A stretch of 64,000 nucleotides of DNA from Haladaptatus sp. QDMS2 (lineage in GTDB: Archaea; Halobacteriota; Halobacteria; Halobacteriales; Halococcaceae). A program made the position numbers and the translations under genes. Positions 32,544 to 41,146 of the stretch are shown here, piece after piece (the stretch's first letter is position 1; every line of letters starts with the position of its first letter). The notes below the pieces were generated by a model. It did not search any database. It had not been told where the DNA came from and worked only from the letters and a program-made list of their open reading frames with translations. The stretch is taken from positions 266,898 to 330,897 of the forward strand of contig NZ_CP119793.1 of assembly GCF_029338295.1 (NCBI RefSeq), given 5' to 3'.

Positions 32544-33770
32544 ATGACCGACTTCATCGAGGAACTGTTGGAGGAGAACGCTCCAATCTTCGCCAACAAA
32601 GATCTCCTTGATATTCGTCACGTCCCAAAGGACTCCGACCGAATCGTAGGTCGTGATGACGAGCTCCGGTTTCTCGTGCAGGCGATACGCCCAGCGCTTG
32701 ACGGCCAGACGCCAACGAACATTTTTCTGTACGGAAAATCAGGCACAGGGAAATCGCTGTGCTCGCAGTTCGTCAGCAAGAATATCGCTCGAAAAGCGGA
32801 GGATAAAACCATCAGTATGGGCGTGGCGTACGTCAATTGCCTCGTCTACGACACGGAAACCGGGTCAATTCGTCGGGCCTGTACTGAGCTCAACGACCCC
32901 GACGAAACTGGCCTTCGGAATCCACCCGAGTCCGGCATCAGTGGCGCGGCCTACTACGAGGCGCTCTACGAGATTCTCGACGCTAAGTATGACGTCGCCA
33001 TCATCATTCTCGACGAGATCGACAAACTCGGTGACGCTTCAGACAACGTCATCGCGAAGCTTTCCCGAGCAGCGGAATCCCAGCAACTGAAGAACTGTCG
33101 ACTGAGCCTGATTGGAATCAGCAACCAAACGCAGTTCAAAGACCTCCTGCGAAACCGGACGAAATCGTCGGTGAACGTCCAGGAGTTCGTGTTCTCGCCG
33201 TACGATGCGACGCAACTCAAGGAGATTCTGAGCCGTCGGCGGGATGCGTTCAAGGAAGGAGCGCTCGAGGATGGCATCATCGAGTTGGTCGCGGCGAAGG
33301 CGGCGAGTCAGTACGGTGATGCACGCAAAGCGATCGAGCTGTTTCGGAATGTTGGCGAGGTCGCCCAGCGCCTGGGCCGAGACACGATCACGAGTGATTT
33401 GGTCGAACCGGCGTCGAATCTGACGGAGGCGAATTTGTTGCGGTCGCAGATCATGAACCTGCAGCCGCATGCCGAGTACGTCACGCTCGCGATCGTGAAT
33501 CTCGCCCTTAACCTGGATACGGGTGAAGAGCACGTGTTCTCCTCGACGGAGATTATCTCCACGTACAACACGGTGTGTGAGGAGAATGGGTCGACGCCGC
33601 TCTCGAAGCGACGTGTGAGAGATATTCTGGCCGAGTTAGCCGAGTTGAACGTGATTGACCAGCGTCGCCCAGGACAGGGTAGGGGGAAGGGGCGGAAGAT
33701 GATCAACGAGTTGCTGGAGGACCCTGATATCGTCGCCGCTGCGATTCGAGAAAAGAACTCCGATAGATAG
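32544..33770 (+). CDS. orc1/cdc6: Orc1/Cdc6 replication initiator, origin 2
   Basis: 408 residues from ATG 32544 (a GTG at 32529 adds 5 residues). The AAA+ module has Walker A GKSGTGKS (about 64) and Walker B IIILDEIDKL (about 155), with a C-terminal winged helix (about 320-390). It lacks the acidic N-terminal tail of the origin 1 initiator. The surrounding repeats are of a different family (TTTTTCCGTTGTAA), so the two initiators probably recognise separate origins. It lies divergent from parA, a compact replication-partition unit. Confidence 0.92.
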   Translation: MTDFIEELLEENAPIFANKDLLDIRHVPKDSDRIVGRDDELRFLVQAIRPALDGQTPTNIFLYGKSGTGKSLCSQFVSKNIARKAEDKTISMGVAYVNCLVYDTETGSIRRACTELNDPDETGLRNPPESGISGAAYYEALYEILDAKYDVAIIILDEIDKLGDASDNVIAKLSRAAESQQLKNCRLSLIGISNQTQFKDLLRNRTKSSVNVQEFVFSPYDATQLKEILSRRRDAFKEGALEDGIIELVAAKAASQYGDARKAIELFRNVGEVAQRLGRDTITSDLVEPASNLTEANLLRSQIMNLQPHAEYVTLAIVNLALNLDTGEEHVFSSTEIISTYNTVCEENGSTPLSKRRVRDILAELAELNVIDQRRPGQGRGKGRKMINELLEDPDIVAAAIREKNSDR

Positions 33771-34040
33771 ACACCAGCCTTCCGTTGTAAACTGCTGATA
33801 TTGGCCAACTGAGCGCAGTTATTCAGAGGTGGACACACCGTTTTTCCGTTGTAATGATGTGCGTGTCTGGTTCAGAGAAAAAGCCTCTGGAAGCCATCTT
33901 ATACACACCACATTTCCGTTGTAATTGAGAGAGGTTGGAGGCACTCAATTTCTGGAGGGACGTCAGACACCGTTTTTCCATTGTAATCGAGAGGGAGACG
34001 AAATGAGGGATGAGTCATACACACCGGTTTTCCGTTGTAA
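33771..34040 (+). repeat. Origin 2 right iteron array
   Basis: Five direct copies of ACACACCGTTTTTCCGTTGT (with AA), some with one or two changes: 33771-33790, 33832-33854, 33902-33923, 33966-33986 and 34019-34040. Spacing is about 50-70 bp. They begin directly after the orc1/cdc6 stop codon. Confidence 0.8.
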
Positions 34041-34211
34041 ATCTAGCGCATGTATGCAGCTCGTGTGGATCAGCGATCTAGACCCATCTAGCCTCATTCT
34101 CTAGTCTTGGTTGTTCGTAACTTGACGGACTGTTCGTAGGCTACTGTCTTAAACTTTTGCTTTGTTTAAAGTTCTTTGCAGGAATGGCGGTTACAGCCGT
34201 TCTTCCTATCT

Positions 34212-34314
34212 CTTACAACAGAAAACCGGTGTCTGACTGGTTCAACGCAAGGAATCTCTCCTGCAAACTGACGGGGGATACCTTCTCATTCGTTACAACG
34301 GAAAAACGGTGTAT
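34212..34314 (-). repeat. Origin 2 outer iterons, inverted
   Basis: TTACAACAGAAAACCGGTGT (34213-34232) and TTACAACGGAAAAACGGTGT (34293-34312) face the five direct copies, closing the array as an inverted repeat. Confidence 0.75.
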
Positions 34315-34399
34315 GAGTGTGTCTTCACAGACCGAGTTTTTGGATTCGATACATTCTACTGTTGAAATATCGAGATTGGTAAGCGTGGCTTCGAAGACA

Positions 34400-34917
34400 G
34401 TCGCGTTCTACACAAATTTGAACGTAGACGACCAACTGAGGGTAGAGCGCGAGTGGACGAAGAAGGTAATCAACCGGTATCGTCGTCGGGGCATCGAGAG
34501 TGCGTTTCAGTCGCTGAACAAGTTCCTGCCGAGTACATCCTCGAAAGAGTCGGTGGTTCGCCTGTTTTACGTTCCCTGTTGGACCGGTTTGACGACTGAC
34601 ACCATCGAATCCCAAAACTACAATATTTCTGGCCGTGCAGTGGTGACACGGAACACATCATGACGTTCTCCGAGCTCATCACCAGATACCTGATCGAGGA
34701 GAATGTCAACACGATTCTCACCTAAGCGGTAGCGCGGGGGCCCCGTCCTCAAACCGCTGTAAGCGGTTAGGGCTGGATAGTTGACGTTGCGTTTGGAATA
34801 CTACTGTACAATATGTGGCGACTTGTTGACTTCCTCATTCAGCTGAGTCTTGAGGAAATTGAGGTGCGGACGAAACCTCGTTTGAAGGCCAAGCGGTTCA
34901 TCAACGCGGTGAATTGA
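34400..34917 (+). pseudogene. ISH-type DDE transposase remnant, interrupted
   Basis: One segment (about 34415-34573) reads FYTNLNVDDQ then INRYRRRGIESAFQSL and SSKESVVRLFY, the C-terminal catalytic region of an ISH-type transposase. After about 220 bp of foreign sequence it resumes as LLYNMWRLVDFLIQL and EVRTKPRLKAKRF, ending at TGA 34915-34917. The N-terminal two thirds are absent. The intervening DNA has an IS1341-like end (34730-34793). Confidence 0.65.
34730..34793 (+). mobile_element. Solitary IS1341-type transposon end
   Basis: GCGGGGGCCCCGTCCTCAAA followed by an ACCGCT/AGCGGT hairpin and GGATAGTTGAC. The last eight bases TAGTTGAC are also found at the right end of the intact TnpB element at 21.1 kb. 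No tnpB accompanies it, so it is a relic or a non-autonomous end. Confidence 0.5.
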
Positions 34918-35036
34918 GAAAGTATAAAAATCCCATTAGATTGGCAATCACCGAAGTATTCGACCTGGAGCGATGTGTGGCGAGTTAAGAAACGAAGCAT
35001 GTCGGTCGAATTAAACCAAATTACTCAAGACGGGCT

Positions 35037-35705
35037 CTATTCTGGCTCTGTGTCCTGACCTGATTTTCGAGTTAACTCTGCAACGAACTCCTTGATGATT
35101 CGGCCTTCTGCGCGGTGGATGACCCCGCTCGCAGCCGATTTATTGACATTGAACGTGTCTGCAAGCTCGGTGAGTGTACACCGTCGAGGACTATCATAGT
35201 AGCCGCGTTTGACCGCTTCGATAATACACTCCTGTTGGCGATCTGTGAGCAGTCCGCTCAGAGCGTGTGTCTGTGCTATTGTCTGGATCTGGTACGGGAT
35301 GTTGGCAGCGGCTAACTCGGCTGGAAGTTCTGATAATCGCTCGAAAGAGGCTGTATGTTCAGCAGATAACCACCCGTCCTGTAAGTGGGCGGGAAATGTG
35401 GGCAGGTTCCTTGATGCGCGAAGTGCGCGGTTTGATTCCGTTTCCGGAATCATGTATTGGATCAGTACTATCTGCTCATCGGTATGTAACACCTCATAAG
35501 ACAGCCCCGTTGCATCGTCGAAGTGCTGGATGACCGTGGTTGCGTCCGACGTCTCTATTTCTACGAGTCCGAGTATCCCTTCGTCCGCGGGATGGCTCGA
35601 TAATATCGTGAACTCTTCGGCGGGGAGTTCAGTTGAGACCATGGCGAGCGGATCTGCGCACGCCGCAGCATCGAACTCCAGCTGTATACGAGGCACAGTA
35701 CTCAA
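35037..35705 (-). CDS. Bat-type HTH regulator
   Basis: 222 residues. The sensor-like N-terminal domain (about 1-150) is followed by HTH_10 (about 155-210) with LLTDRQQECIIEAVKRGYYDS, broken here by PRRC, and then LTELADTFNVNKSAASGVIHR. Divergent from the thioredoxin-reductase-like gene, with 77 bp between the start codons, so it probably controls that gene and itself. Several conserved-looking Cys/Asp residues in the N-terminal part could sense redox state, but this is not established. Confidence 0.85.
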   Translation of the reverse strand: MSTVPRIQLEFDAAACADPLAMVSTELPAEEFTILSSHPADEGILGLVEIETSDATTVIQHFDDATGLSYEVLHTDEQIVLIQYMIPETESNRALRASRNLPTFPAHLQDGWLSAEHTASFERLSELPAELAAANIPYQIQTIAQTHALSGLLTDRQQECIIEAVKRGYYDSPRRCTLTELADTFNVNKSAASGVIHRAEGRIIKEFVAELTRKSGQDTEPE

Positions 35706-35782
35706 TGAATGGTCGGGGGCCTCTTAAACACGTGAACAAATTCACGATCAATTCCACGACGACACCCGTCCACAAGTTATGT

Positions 35783-36349
35783 ATGTCAAAGACGACTGAC
35801 GTCGCCATAGTTGGGGGAGGTCCAGCAGGACTGAGCACCGCACTGTTCAGCGCGAAGAACGGCCTCGATACGGTTCTGTTCGACACAGATGAAACGTGGA
35901 TGCACAAAGCACACTTGTTCAATTACCTCGGCATCAAGAGCGTGGATGGCTCTGCGTTCGTGGAAACGGGTCGCGCACAGGTTGACGGATTTGGTACGAG
36001 AAGAAAACAGGGCGAACTCGTAACAGCCGTCGAAAGCGGAACAGACGGGTTCGTTATCACGACTGACCAGGACGAGTATGTGGCTGATTACGTGGTGCTG
36101 GCGACGGGTGTGAAGCGTGGCGTCGCCGAGCAACTTGGTTGTGTTCTCGACGAAAACGGTATTGTGGACGTAGATGTGACGATGGAAACGAGCGTTAAAG
36201 ATGCCTACGCGACGGGTGCGATGGTGCGCGCCGAGGAATGGGAAGCGATCATCGCAGCGGGCGATGGCGCGGCGGCCGCGCTCAACATTCTCACGAAGGA
36301 ACGAGGTGATCACTTCCATGACTTTGACGTGCCCGCGGACGCCAAGTGA
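35783..36349 (+). CDS. Short thioredoxin-reductase-like flavoprotein
   Basis: 188 residues from ATG 35783. The FAD-binding GGGPAGLSTAL is at about residue 10, a second conserved strand VLATGVKRG at about 105, and the C-terminal FAD motif DAYATGAMVRAEEW at about 145. The NAD(P)H domain and CxxC redox motif of true thioredoxin reductases are missing, and the length is about 60 percent of normal. This short form is common in haloarchaea. It may act as an FAD-dependent oxidoreductase with an unknown donor. Likely regulated by the divergent bat-type protein. Confidence 0.8.
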   Translation: MSKTTDVAIVGGGPAGLSTALFSAKNGLDTVLFDTDETWMHKAHLFNYLGIKSVDGSAFVETGRAQVDGFGTRRKQGELVTAVESGTDGFVITTDQDEYVADYVVLATGVKRGVAEQLGCVLDENGIVDVDVTMETSVKDAYATGAMVRAEEWEAIIAAGDGAAAALNILTKERGDHFHDFDVPADAK

Positions 36350-36577
36350 TTCGCTCCAGTTCACAATCGTTTCCTATCCGTCTGCGAGCGGTTTATGCCC
36401 GCGTTCGTCGGCTAAATCGCCGCAAGGTGCTGAGCGGACGGTCTGTCGTGAGAACTCCCGACACGCCCTCGGAGAGGCCCACAAATTCGCTGCGATGGAT
36501 CATGAGCCTTCGGGGCTGAGAGTCACTGGCGCTCTCACTCAAAAAATTGAGTCCCACATCGGAACCAAGAAACTCCC
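36350..36577. other. Intergenic stretch, nothing recognised
   Basis: 228 bp between the flavoprotein and the DUF5519-like gene. It is GC-rich, with no clear gene and no repeat of the families described here. Confidence 0.4.
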
Positions 36578-37006
36578 ATGAACCAGATCGAATCCATCAT
36601 CAGTGACTGGCCCGGTGTCATGGTCAAATCGCACGAGCGAGGAGGGGGGCGTGAATTCATCCTTGATGGCCGAGAGATTGGCCACGTTCATCATGGCCAG
36701 CTTGTCGATATACCGTTCGCCAAGCGCATCCGTGACGTCCTCATTGAAGAGGGACGAGCCCAAAAACACCACGTCTTACCTGACTCCGGGTGGATCTCCT
36801 ATCGCGTCCGCTCTGACCAAGATGTTGATAGAGCAGTTTGGCTCCTGCGCGTCTCGTACCTGTACCATCTGCTCGCGTTGCGAAAGCGCAAGGAAGAACA
36901 TCCCGCGGGAGACGCGATCGAAATCGACGTGGCACTCGCTGAACTGGACATGAGCGACGCACTAGAGCACATGTTCAGTGATCTGAGGGACATGAATGAA
37001 TGGTGA
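36578..37006 (+). CDS. DUF5519-like (luciferase-domain) protein
   Basis: 142 residues. The sequence contains GGREFILDGREIGHVHHG, then LVDIPFAKRIRD and HHVLPDSGWISYRV, the pattern of the DUF5519 family annotated as luciferase-domain proteins. The HVHHG and HHVLPDSGW segments are the most conserved and could form a ligand site. Its end overlaps the MFS start by 11 bp, so the two are coupled. Biochemical function not established. Confidence 0.7.
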   Translation: MNQIESIISDWPGVMVKSHERGGGREFILDGREIGHVHHGQLVDIPFAKRIRDVLIEEGRAQKHHVLPDSGWISYRVRSDQDVDRAVWLLRVSYLYHLLALRKRKEEHPAGDAIEIDVALAELDMSDALEHMFSDLRDMNEW

Positions 37007-38225
37007 TATGGTCATTCCGCGTCCGCGGATCGCTCAAGCGACGCTGTTGCTTGCCAGTACGCTGACCATCATGTCGGGCGCGACGATCGCTCCTGCGTTG
37101 CCTGCTATCCAGCGAGAATTCGCAACGACACCAAACGCCTCGATTCTCGTCGGACTCGTACTCACAATGCATGGACTGTTCATTGCGGTCGGAGCGCCTG
37201 TCATCGGGTTACTCGCAGATCGGTATGGCCGCCGGTGGTTGTTACTCGGCTCGACAGTAATCTACGCGATAGCCGGTAGTTCGGGATTCGTGCTTGATTC
37301 GTTGGTTGCGATTCTCGCCGGGCGGGCTGTGATGGGATTAGCCGTCGCCGGCGTGATGGTGACGGTGACGGCGCTGATCACCGACTACTACGAAGAGGAC
37401 CACCGTGAGACGGTCCTTGGGAGGCAGGGAGCGTTCATGTCGCTCGGTGGGGTCGTCTTATTGCCGCTTGCAGGTGTGCTCGCCGAAATCAGTTGGCGCG
37501 TTCCCTTCCTCGTCTACGCGACTGCAATGCTCCTTCTGCCTCTAATGGCATTCGCGTTGCCGGAGCCCGACCGGCCCAAACCAACCGCGCATCGCCCGAC
37601 GAGCATCCACGAACTCCGTCGGACACTTGTTCGATTCCCGCTTGGGTCGCTCGCGCTCATTTTCTCACTCGCGCTTGTCAGCCAGATCATCTTCTACATG
37701 ATACCTGTTCAGATACCGTTCTATCTCGAGTCACAGACGGGGGCGAGCGCGACACTAGTCGGCGTTGCATTGACAGCGTCGACATTCACCGGTGGGGTGG
37801 TATCGTTGCTCTATGGACGTATTCGAACTGTTGTGAGTGTGATAGCGATTATCGCGCTTACGTTTTCCTTCATGAGTATTGGATTCATCGTCATCGGGGT
37901 GAGTCAGACGCTTCTTGGCGTCGTCGTTGGACTGGTTCTCGTCGGTGCTGGCATTGGGGTAATCCTCCCAAACCTCAATACGTGGATCGCGGCGATTACG
38001 CCGGAAACCGTTCGCGGACGGGCTCTTAGTGGGCTGACGAGCGCGATTTTCTTCGGACAGTTCCTATCACCGATCGTGATACGCCCGGTGAGTGAGACAA
38101 TTGGGCTCAGTATGACGTTTCTCAGCGTCGGCGTGATACTGGCGGGTGGCGCAGCTACATTCGCTTTTGCAGCAATATACGCCACACCACCGACTGAGTT
38201 GGGTCCTGAGCCGACGAGCAGCTAG
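36996..38225 (+). CDS. MFS efflux-type transporter
   Basis: 409 residues with about 12 hydrophobic segments. Motif A GLLADRYGRRW is between helices 2 and 3 (about residue 70). The antiporter-type motif C region GRQGAFMSLGGVVLLPLAGVL is near 147-165. The first half resembles drug/H+ antiporters. A possible alternative start is the ATG at 37008 (MVIPRP). Coupled to the DUF5519-like gene; the substrate is unknown. Confidence 0.85.
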   Translation: MNGDMVIPRPRIAQATLLLASTLTIMSGATIAPALPAIQREFATTPNASILVGLVLTMHGLFIAVGAPVIGLLADRYGRRWLLLGSTVIYAIAGSSGFVLDSLVAILAGRAVMGLAVAGVMVTVTALITDYYEEDHRETVLGRQGAFMSLGGVVLLPLAGVLAEISWRVPFLVYATAMLLLPLMAFALPEPDRPKPTAHRPTSIHELRRTLVRFPLGSLALIFSLALVSQIIFYMIPVQIPFYLESQTGASATLVGVALTASTFTGGVVSLLYGRIRTVVSVIAIIALTFSFMSIGFIVIGVSQTLLGVVVGLVLVGAGIGVILPNLNTWIAAITPETVRGRALSGLTSAIFFGQFLSPIVIRPVSETIGLSMTFLSVGVILAGGAATFAFAAIYATPPTELGPEPTSS

Positions 38226-38299
38226 GCACTGAGAGAGTACTCGACTGAAGGATGCACGTATCCCACATCACCACAGCGAAGCACCAGTCCAAGCAGTAC

Positions 38300-39018
38300 G
38301 TATCCTAGTGACAGCTTTCGAACGAGTTGTCTCTGTGAGTCGTATCAGTTCGGTATCGACATCCGAAATGATCTATATACTACTGCTATCGTCACTGCTT
38401 TTGAGCGTCTCGACCGCTCGATCAACGCGATCAAAGACGGGTATCCAGCGTGGCATCCTATACCATTTTCCTTCCGCGCGATGGTGCTGGCGTTCCTCTT
38501 CATGGAAATCACAGGCGATTCGTACGCCGAGTTCACTCGTCGACTCACGCGGCAACCCGAAATAGCCTCAATTCTTGGGTTCAGTCGCGTGCCAGACGAA
38601 TTTCCGGGTTGGGCCGGATGCAGCCAAGACGTTCTGTCGTCGGTTTAGCCGCCGGTGGCAGATCGAAAACGAGTATAAGTCGATTAAGTACGACTTCCTG
38701 GCGAAGACATCCTCGAAAGACTACCGCGTCCGGCTGTTCTATTTCGTGTTCGCAGTACTGTTGCACAACATCTGGCGGCTTACCGATTTCCTCCTGAAGG
38801 TCGGTATCGACGCTAAAATGGACTATGCACCAGTTCTGACGGCTGGTGAATGTGTCGAGTTGGTCTCTTCTGCGCTGATTCCGGGAGACCAGTTCCACGG
38901 CAACCTCGGAGTACCCGCTGTGAGTGGAAACGCTCCCTCTCGGCAACGATTTCGGGGTGTTTTTCTCATGTTCTTGGACTTCGACTCGGAAGTCGTCGTG
39001 GATTCCGACTACGCTGGA
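38300..39018 (+). pseudogene. ISH-type transposase with large internal deletion
   Basis: The N-terminal part (about 38340-38600) reads TAIVTAFERLDRSINAIKDG, then FSFRAMVLAFLFMEITGDSY and ILGFSRVPDE. After the deletion another frame continues (38600-39018) CQTNFRVGP, then RRWQIENEYKSIKYDFLA, VRLFYFVFAVLLHNIWRL and TAGECVELVSSALIPGD. About 250 residues containing the first catalytic acids are missing. A different copy of this transposase type is at 34.4-34.9 kb. Confidence 0.75.
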
Positions 39019-39021
39019 TGA

Positions 39022-39524
39022 AGGGGTATTTGCGTGAAATACGCCGTGAAACAGTTCATCCTCCGACACACTGGAACCCGTGAGCTAACAAAATATATAG
39101 CCATATGCAATTTATGAGCGCTGGATTTTCCGTAATCTCCTTCTAATCCTTCGAAAGATGGAGAACTGTAGATCCACTGCCTTTAGACAAGTTGTACAGA
39201 ACCCTATCCTCATCAGCCAACCAATTATCTCTTGGCTCTCTCAGGTGTCCGTGGCACAAAGATATTCGTCGAGTCACCCATGGAAAACGGACCGGCATCA
39301 CTTAGAGAGCCGCCAGTTCGACGCTGCTGCGGTTCACGTCCGGAAAATCAGGCGCGTACGAGTGAGCCCAGAATCCCGAAATGGTTGCGGCGTCGCTTGA
39401 ACAGGACAGAACCGTCCTCGATTCACCACCCGGTCAACGACTGGTCTTCCTCAGTGCACCTGCTCCCCCGAAGTATCGCGGATTCCTGGAGTAGTAGGAG
39501 TGGATACACCTCGTTGTAGTCTAT
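39022..39524. other. Intergenic stretch, nothing recognised
   Basis: About 500 bp after the transposase remnant. A short frame at 39382-39498 (MVAASLEQDRTVLDS...) has haloarchaeal composition but no recognised family. Otherwise nothing was seen. Confidence 0.4.
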
Positions 39525-39943
39525 CATTGATTCACTGGGTCAATGACTCAATGGTTCACAACATCTGGAATTCTTTGACCAGCTCATACGAATTGCGTGG
39601 TTCGAACTCATAGGGCTCCCTGATTTCCATATTCAATACTTCAAATACTCATTGAGTCACTGAATCAATGACTCATTGGTTCACAACATCTGGAATTCTT
39701 TGACCAACTCATACGAATTGCGTGGTTCGAACTCCTTGGAATCTCTGACTTCATTATTCAAAACTTCAAACACTCATTGATTCACTGAATCATTAACTCA
39801 CAACTGCACTGACTCTGTACTCTCAGCACTCGTGGATTCTTCGATTCAGCACTTCACAGATTCACGATTTCTCTTACTCATTATCTCAGGGATTCTGTGA
39901 TTCCATGATTCACTGATTCAATAATTTCTGCCTCTCAAGCATC
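39525..39943. repeat. 125-bp tandem repeat array with GATTCA heptads
   Basis: Unit starts CATTGA(T/G)TCACT lie at 39525, 39650 and 39775, exactly 125 bp apart. The third unit diverges after about 35 bp. Each unit holds TGAATCAATGACTCA-type heptads and a conserved arm CTGGAATTCTTTGACCA followed by CTCATACGAATTGCGTGG. More TGATTCA units follow to 39930. The heptads resemble those upstream of parA, so this is a candidate partition site. It ends next to the tyrosine recombinase gene. Confidence 0.75.
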
Positions 39944-41146
39944 TTATCTATCCACGTCGTCGAGAACGTCACCCACCTGCTCTGCGAGGTCGCTCGCTTC
40001 GATGTGGGCGTACGCCCGAGAGGTCGTCTCGGGACTCTTGTGTCGGAGCGCCCGCTGTGCCGCCGCCGGACTGTGCTCGCGATACAGCGTCTCACCGAGG
40101 CCACGCCGGGCGCCGTGCAACGTCAAATACTCACTGTCACCTGCTACTTCGAAGTTCGCTTCGGCACAGAGGCGCTTCATCACCGACCGCGCGCCGGTCG
40201 TCGTAAGCGACGGCGGGACGAGTTCGTACTCACGAATCAGTGTGTCCGTGTCGTACTCGTCGAGAAGGTCGTCAATCTCGCTCTCGGAATAGCCCTGATC
40301 GCGAAGGCCCTGTCGGGCGGTTTTGTAGAGTGTGGGGGCACTCCGTGTGGGGAACACCGGCCATTCTGGAGTGGGTGGCGAGAGCATCTCTCGGTAGCGA
40401 CCTAGCGGTTCACGTGCCTGTGGTGGCAGTTGTACCGGTTCGCGTTCCTGTGACTTCCCGAGGACGATGAGGATGCCGGCGTCGAGGTCTACGTCGGCCC
40501 AGGTAAGGCCATTCCGTCGGCTATCACCGGGTGCGGAGAACACTTCTGCGCCTCGCACGCCGGAGTAGGCGAGCAGGGCAACGAGCGCCCGGTCGCGGGC
40601 TTCCTCGATGGCGTCAAACCCACGGTCGTCGATGGCGTCGTGGGCTCGCTGGTTGACGAACGCCATGATTTCGCGGCGTTCGCGTGGCGACCAGAACTGC
40701 TCTGGTTGCTTTTTGGTGCCGTTTGATTTGTCGGGGAGTTCTTCTTCAGCGCGGCGTTTCGCCGCTGGATTGTCGTCGAGGAGTTCTTCGCGAACGCACC
40801 AGGTGAGGAACGCCCGGATGATGGCGTAATAGTTGTGAGCGGTCGAAGCGGCGATGCCGCCGGCACGAACGCGTTGGGTGAGGTAGCGAGCGTATTCGCG
40901 CATGGAGCGAATGTCGAGATCGTCAAACGAGTAGACGCCCCGGTCGGCTTGCCAGCCAGCCCACTGAGTGATAACGCGCTCTGCGTTTCGCTGGTAATTC
41001 CCCGATCCGGTTTCGCCTTTGCTCTTGCTCGCGATGAAGCCTGGAAGGGCGTCTTGGATGGGTTCACCCTGGGAGTCGCGGTCTGAAGGATGGGTTGTAG
41101 AATCGGTGGAATCGGGTGTGGGAGGTGTGTCGTGGGGCGTGGGCAT
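39944..41146 (-). CDS. Tyrosine recombinase / integrase
   Basis: 400 residues. An N-terminal SAM-like core-binding domain (about 30-150) is followed by a catalytic domain (about 165-390). Visible catalytic residues are Arg in YSGVRGAE (about 212), HGARRG (His/Arg, about 353) and the nucleophile Tyr in RAYAHIEA (about 384). An Arg/Lys-rich beta hairpin carries GKSQER. It resembles haloarchaeal XerC/D-like integrases. It may resolve plasmid multimers or integrate the element. The 125-bp repeat array lies directly behind its stop codon. Confidence 0.88.
   Translation of the reverse strand: MPTPHDTPPTPDSTDSTTHPSDRDSQGEPIQDALPGFIASKSKGETGSGNYQRNAERVITQWAGWQADRGVYSFDDLDIRSMREYARYLTQRVRAGGIAASTAHNYYAIIRAFLTWCVREELLDDNPAAKRRAEEELPDKSNGTKKQPEQFWSPRERREIMAFVNQRAHDAIDDRGFDAIEEARDRALVALLAYSGVRGAEVFSAPGDSRRNGLTWADVDLDAGILIVLGKSQEREPVQLPPQAREPLGRYREMLSPPTPEWPVFPTRSAPTLYKTARQGLRDQGYSESEIDDLLDEYDTDTLIREYELVPPSLTTTGARSVMKRLCAEANFEVAGDSEYLTLHGARRGLGETLYREHSPAAAQRALRHKSPETTSRAYAHIEASDLAEQVGDVLDDVDR

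Noticed and set aside
34157..34414. N-terminal part of the 168-residue frame
   Set aside because: It runs through the inverted origin 2 iterons and has no family resemblance; only the part after about 34415 is transposase-like.
36741..36962. Minus-strand frame opposite the DUF5519-like gene
   Set aside because: Shadow of a well-supported gene with the expected GC-rich third positions on the other strand.
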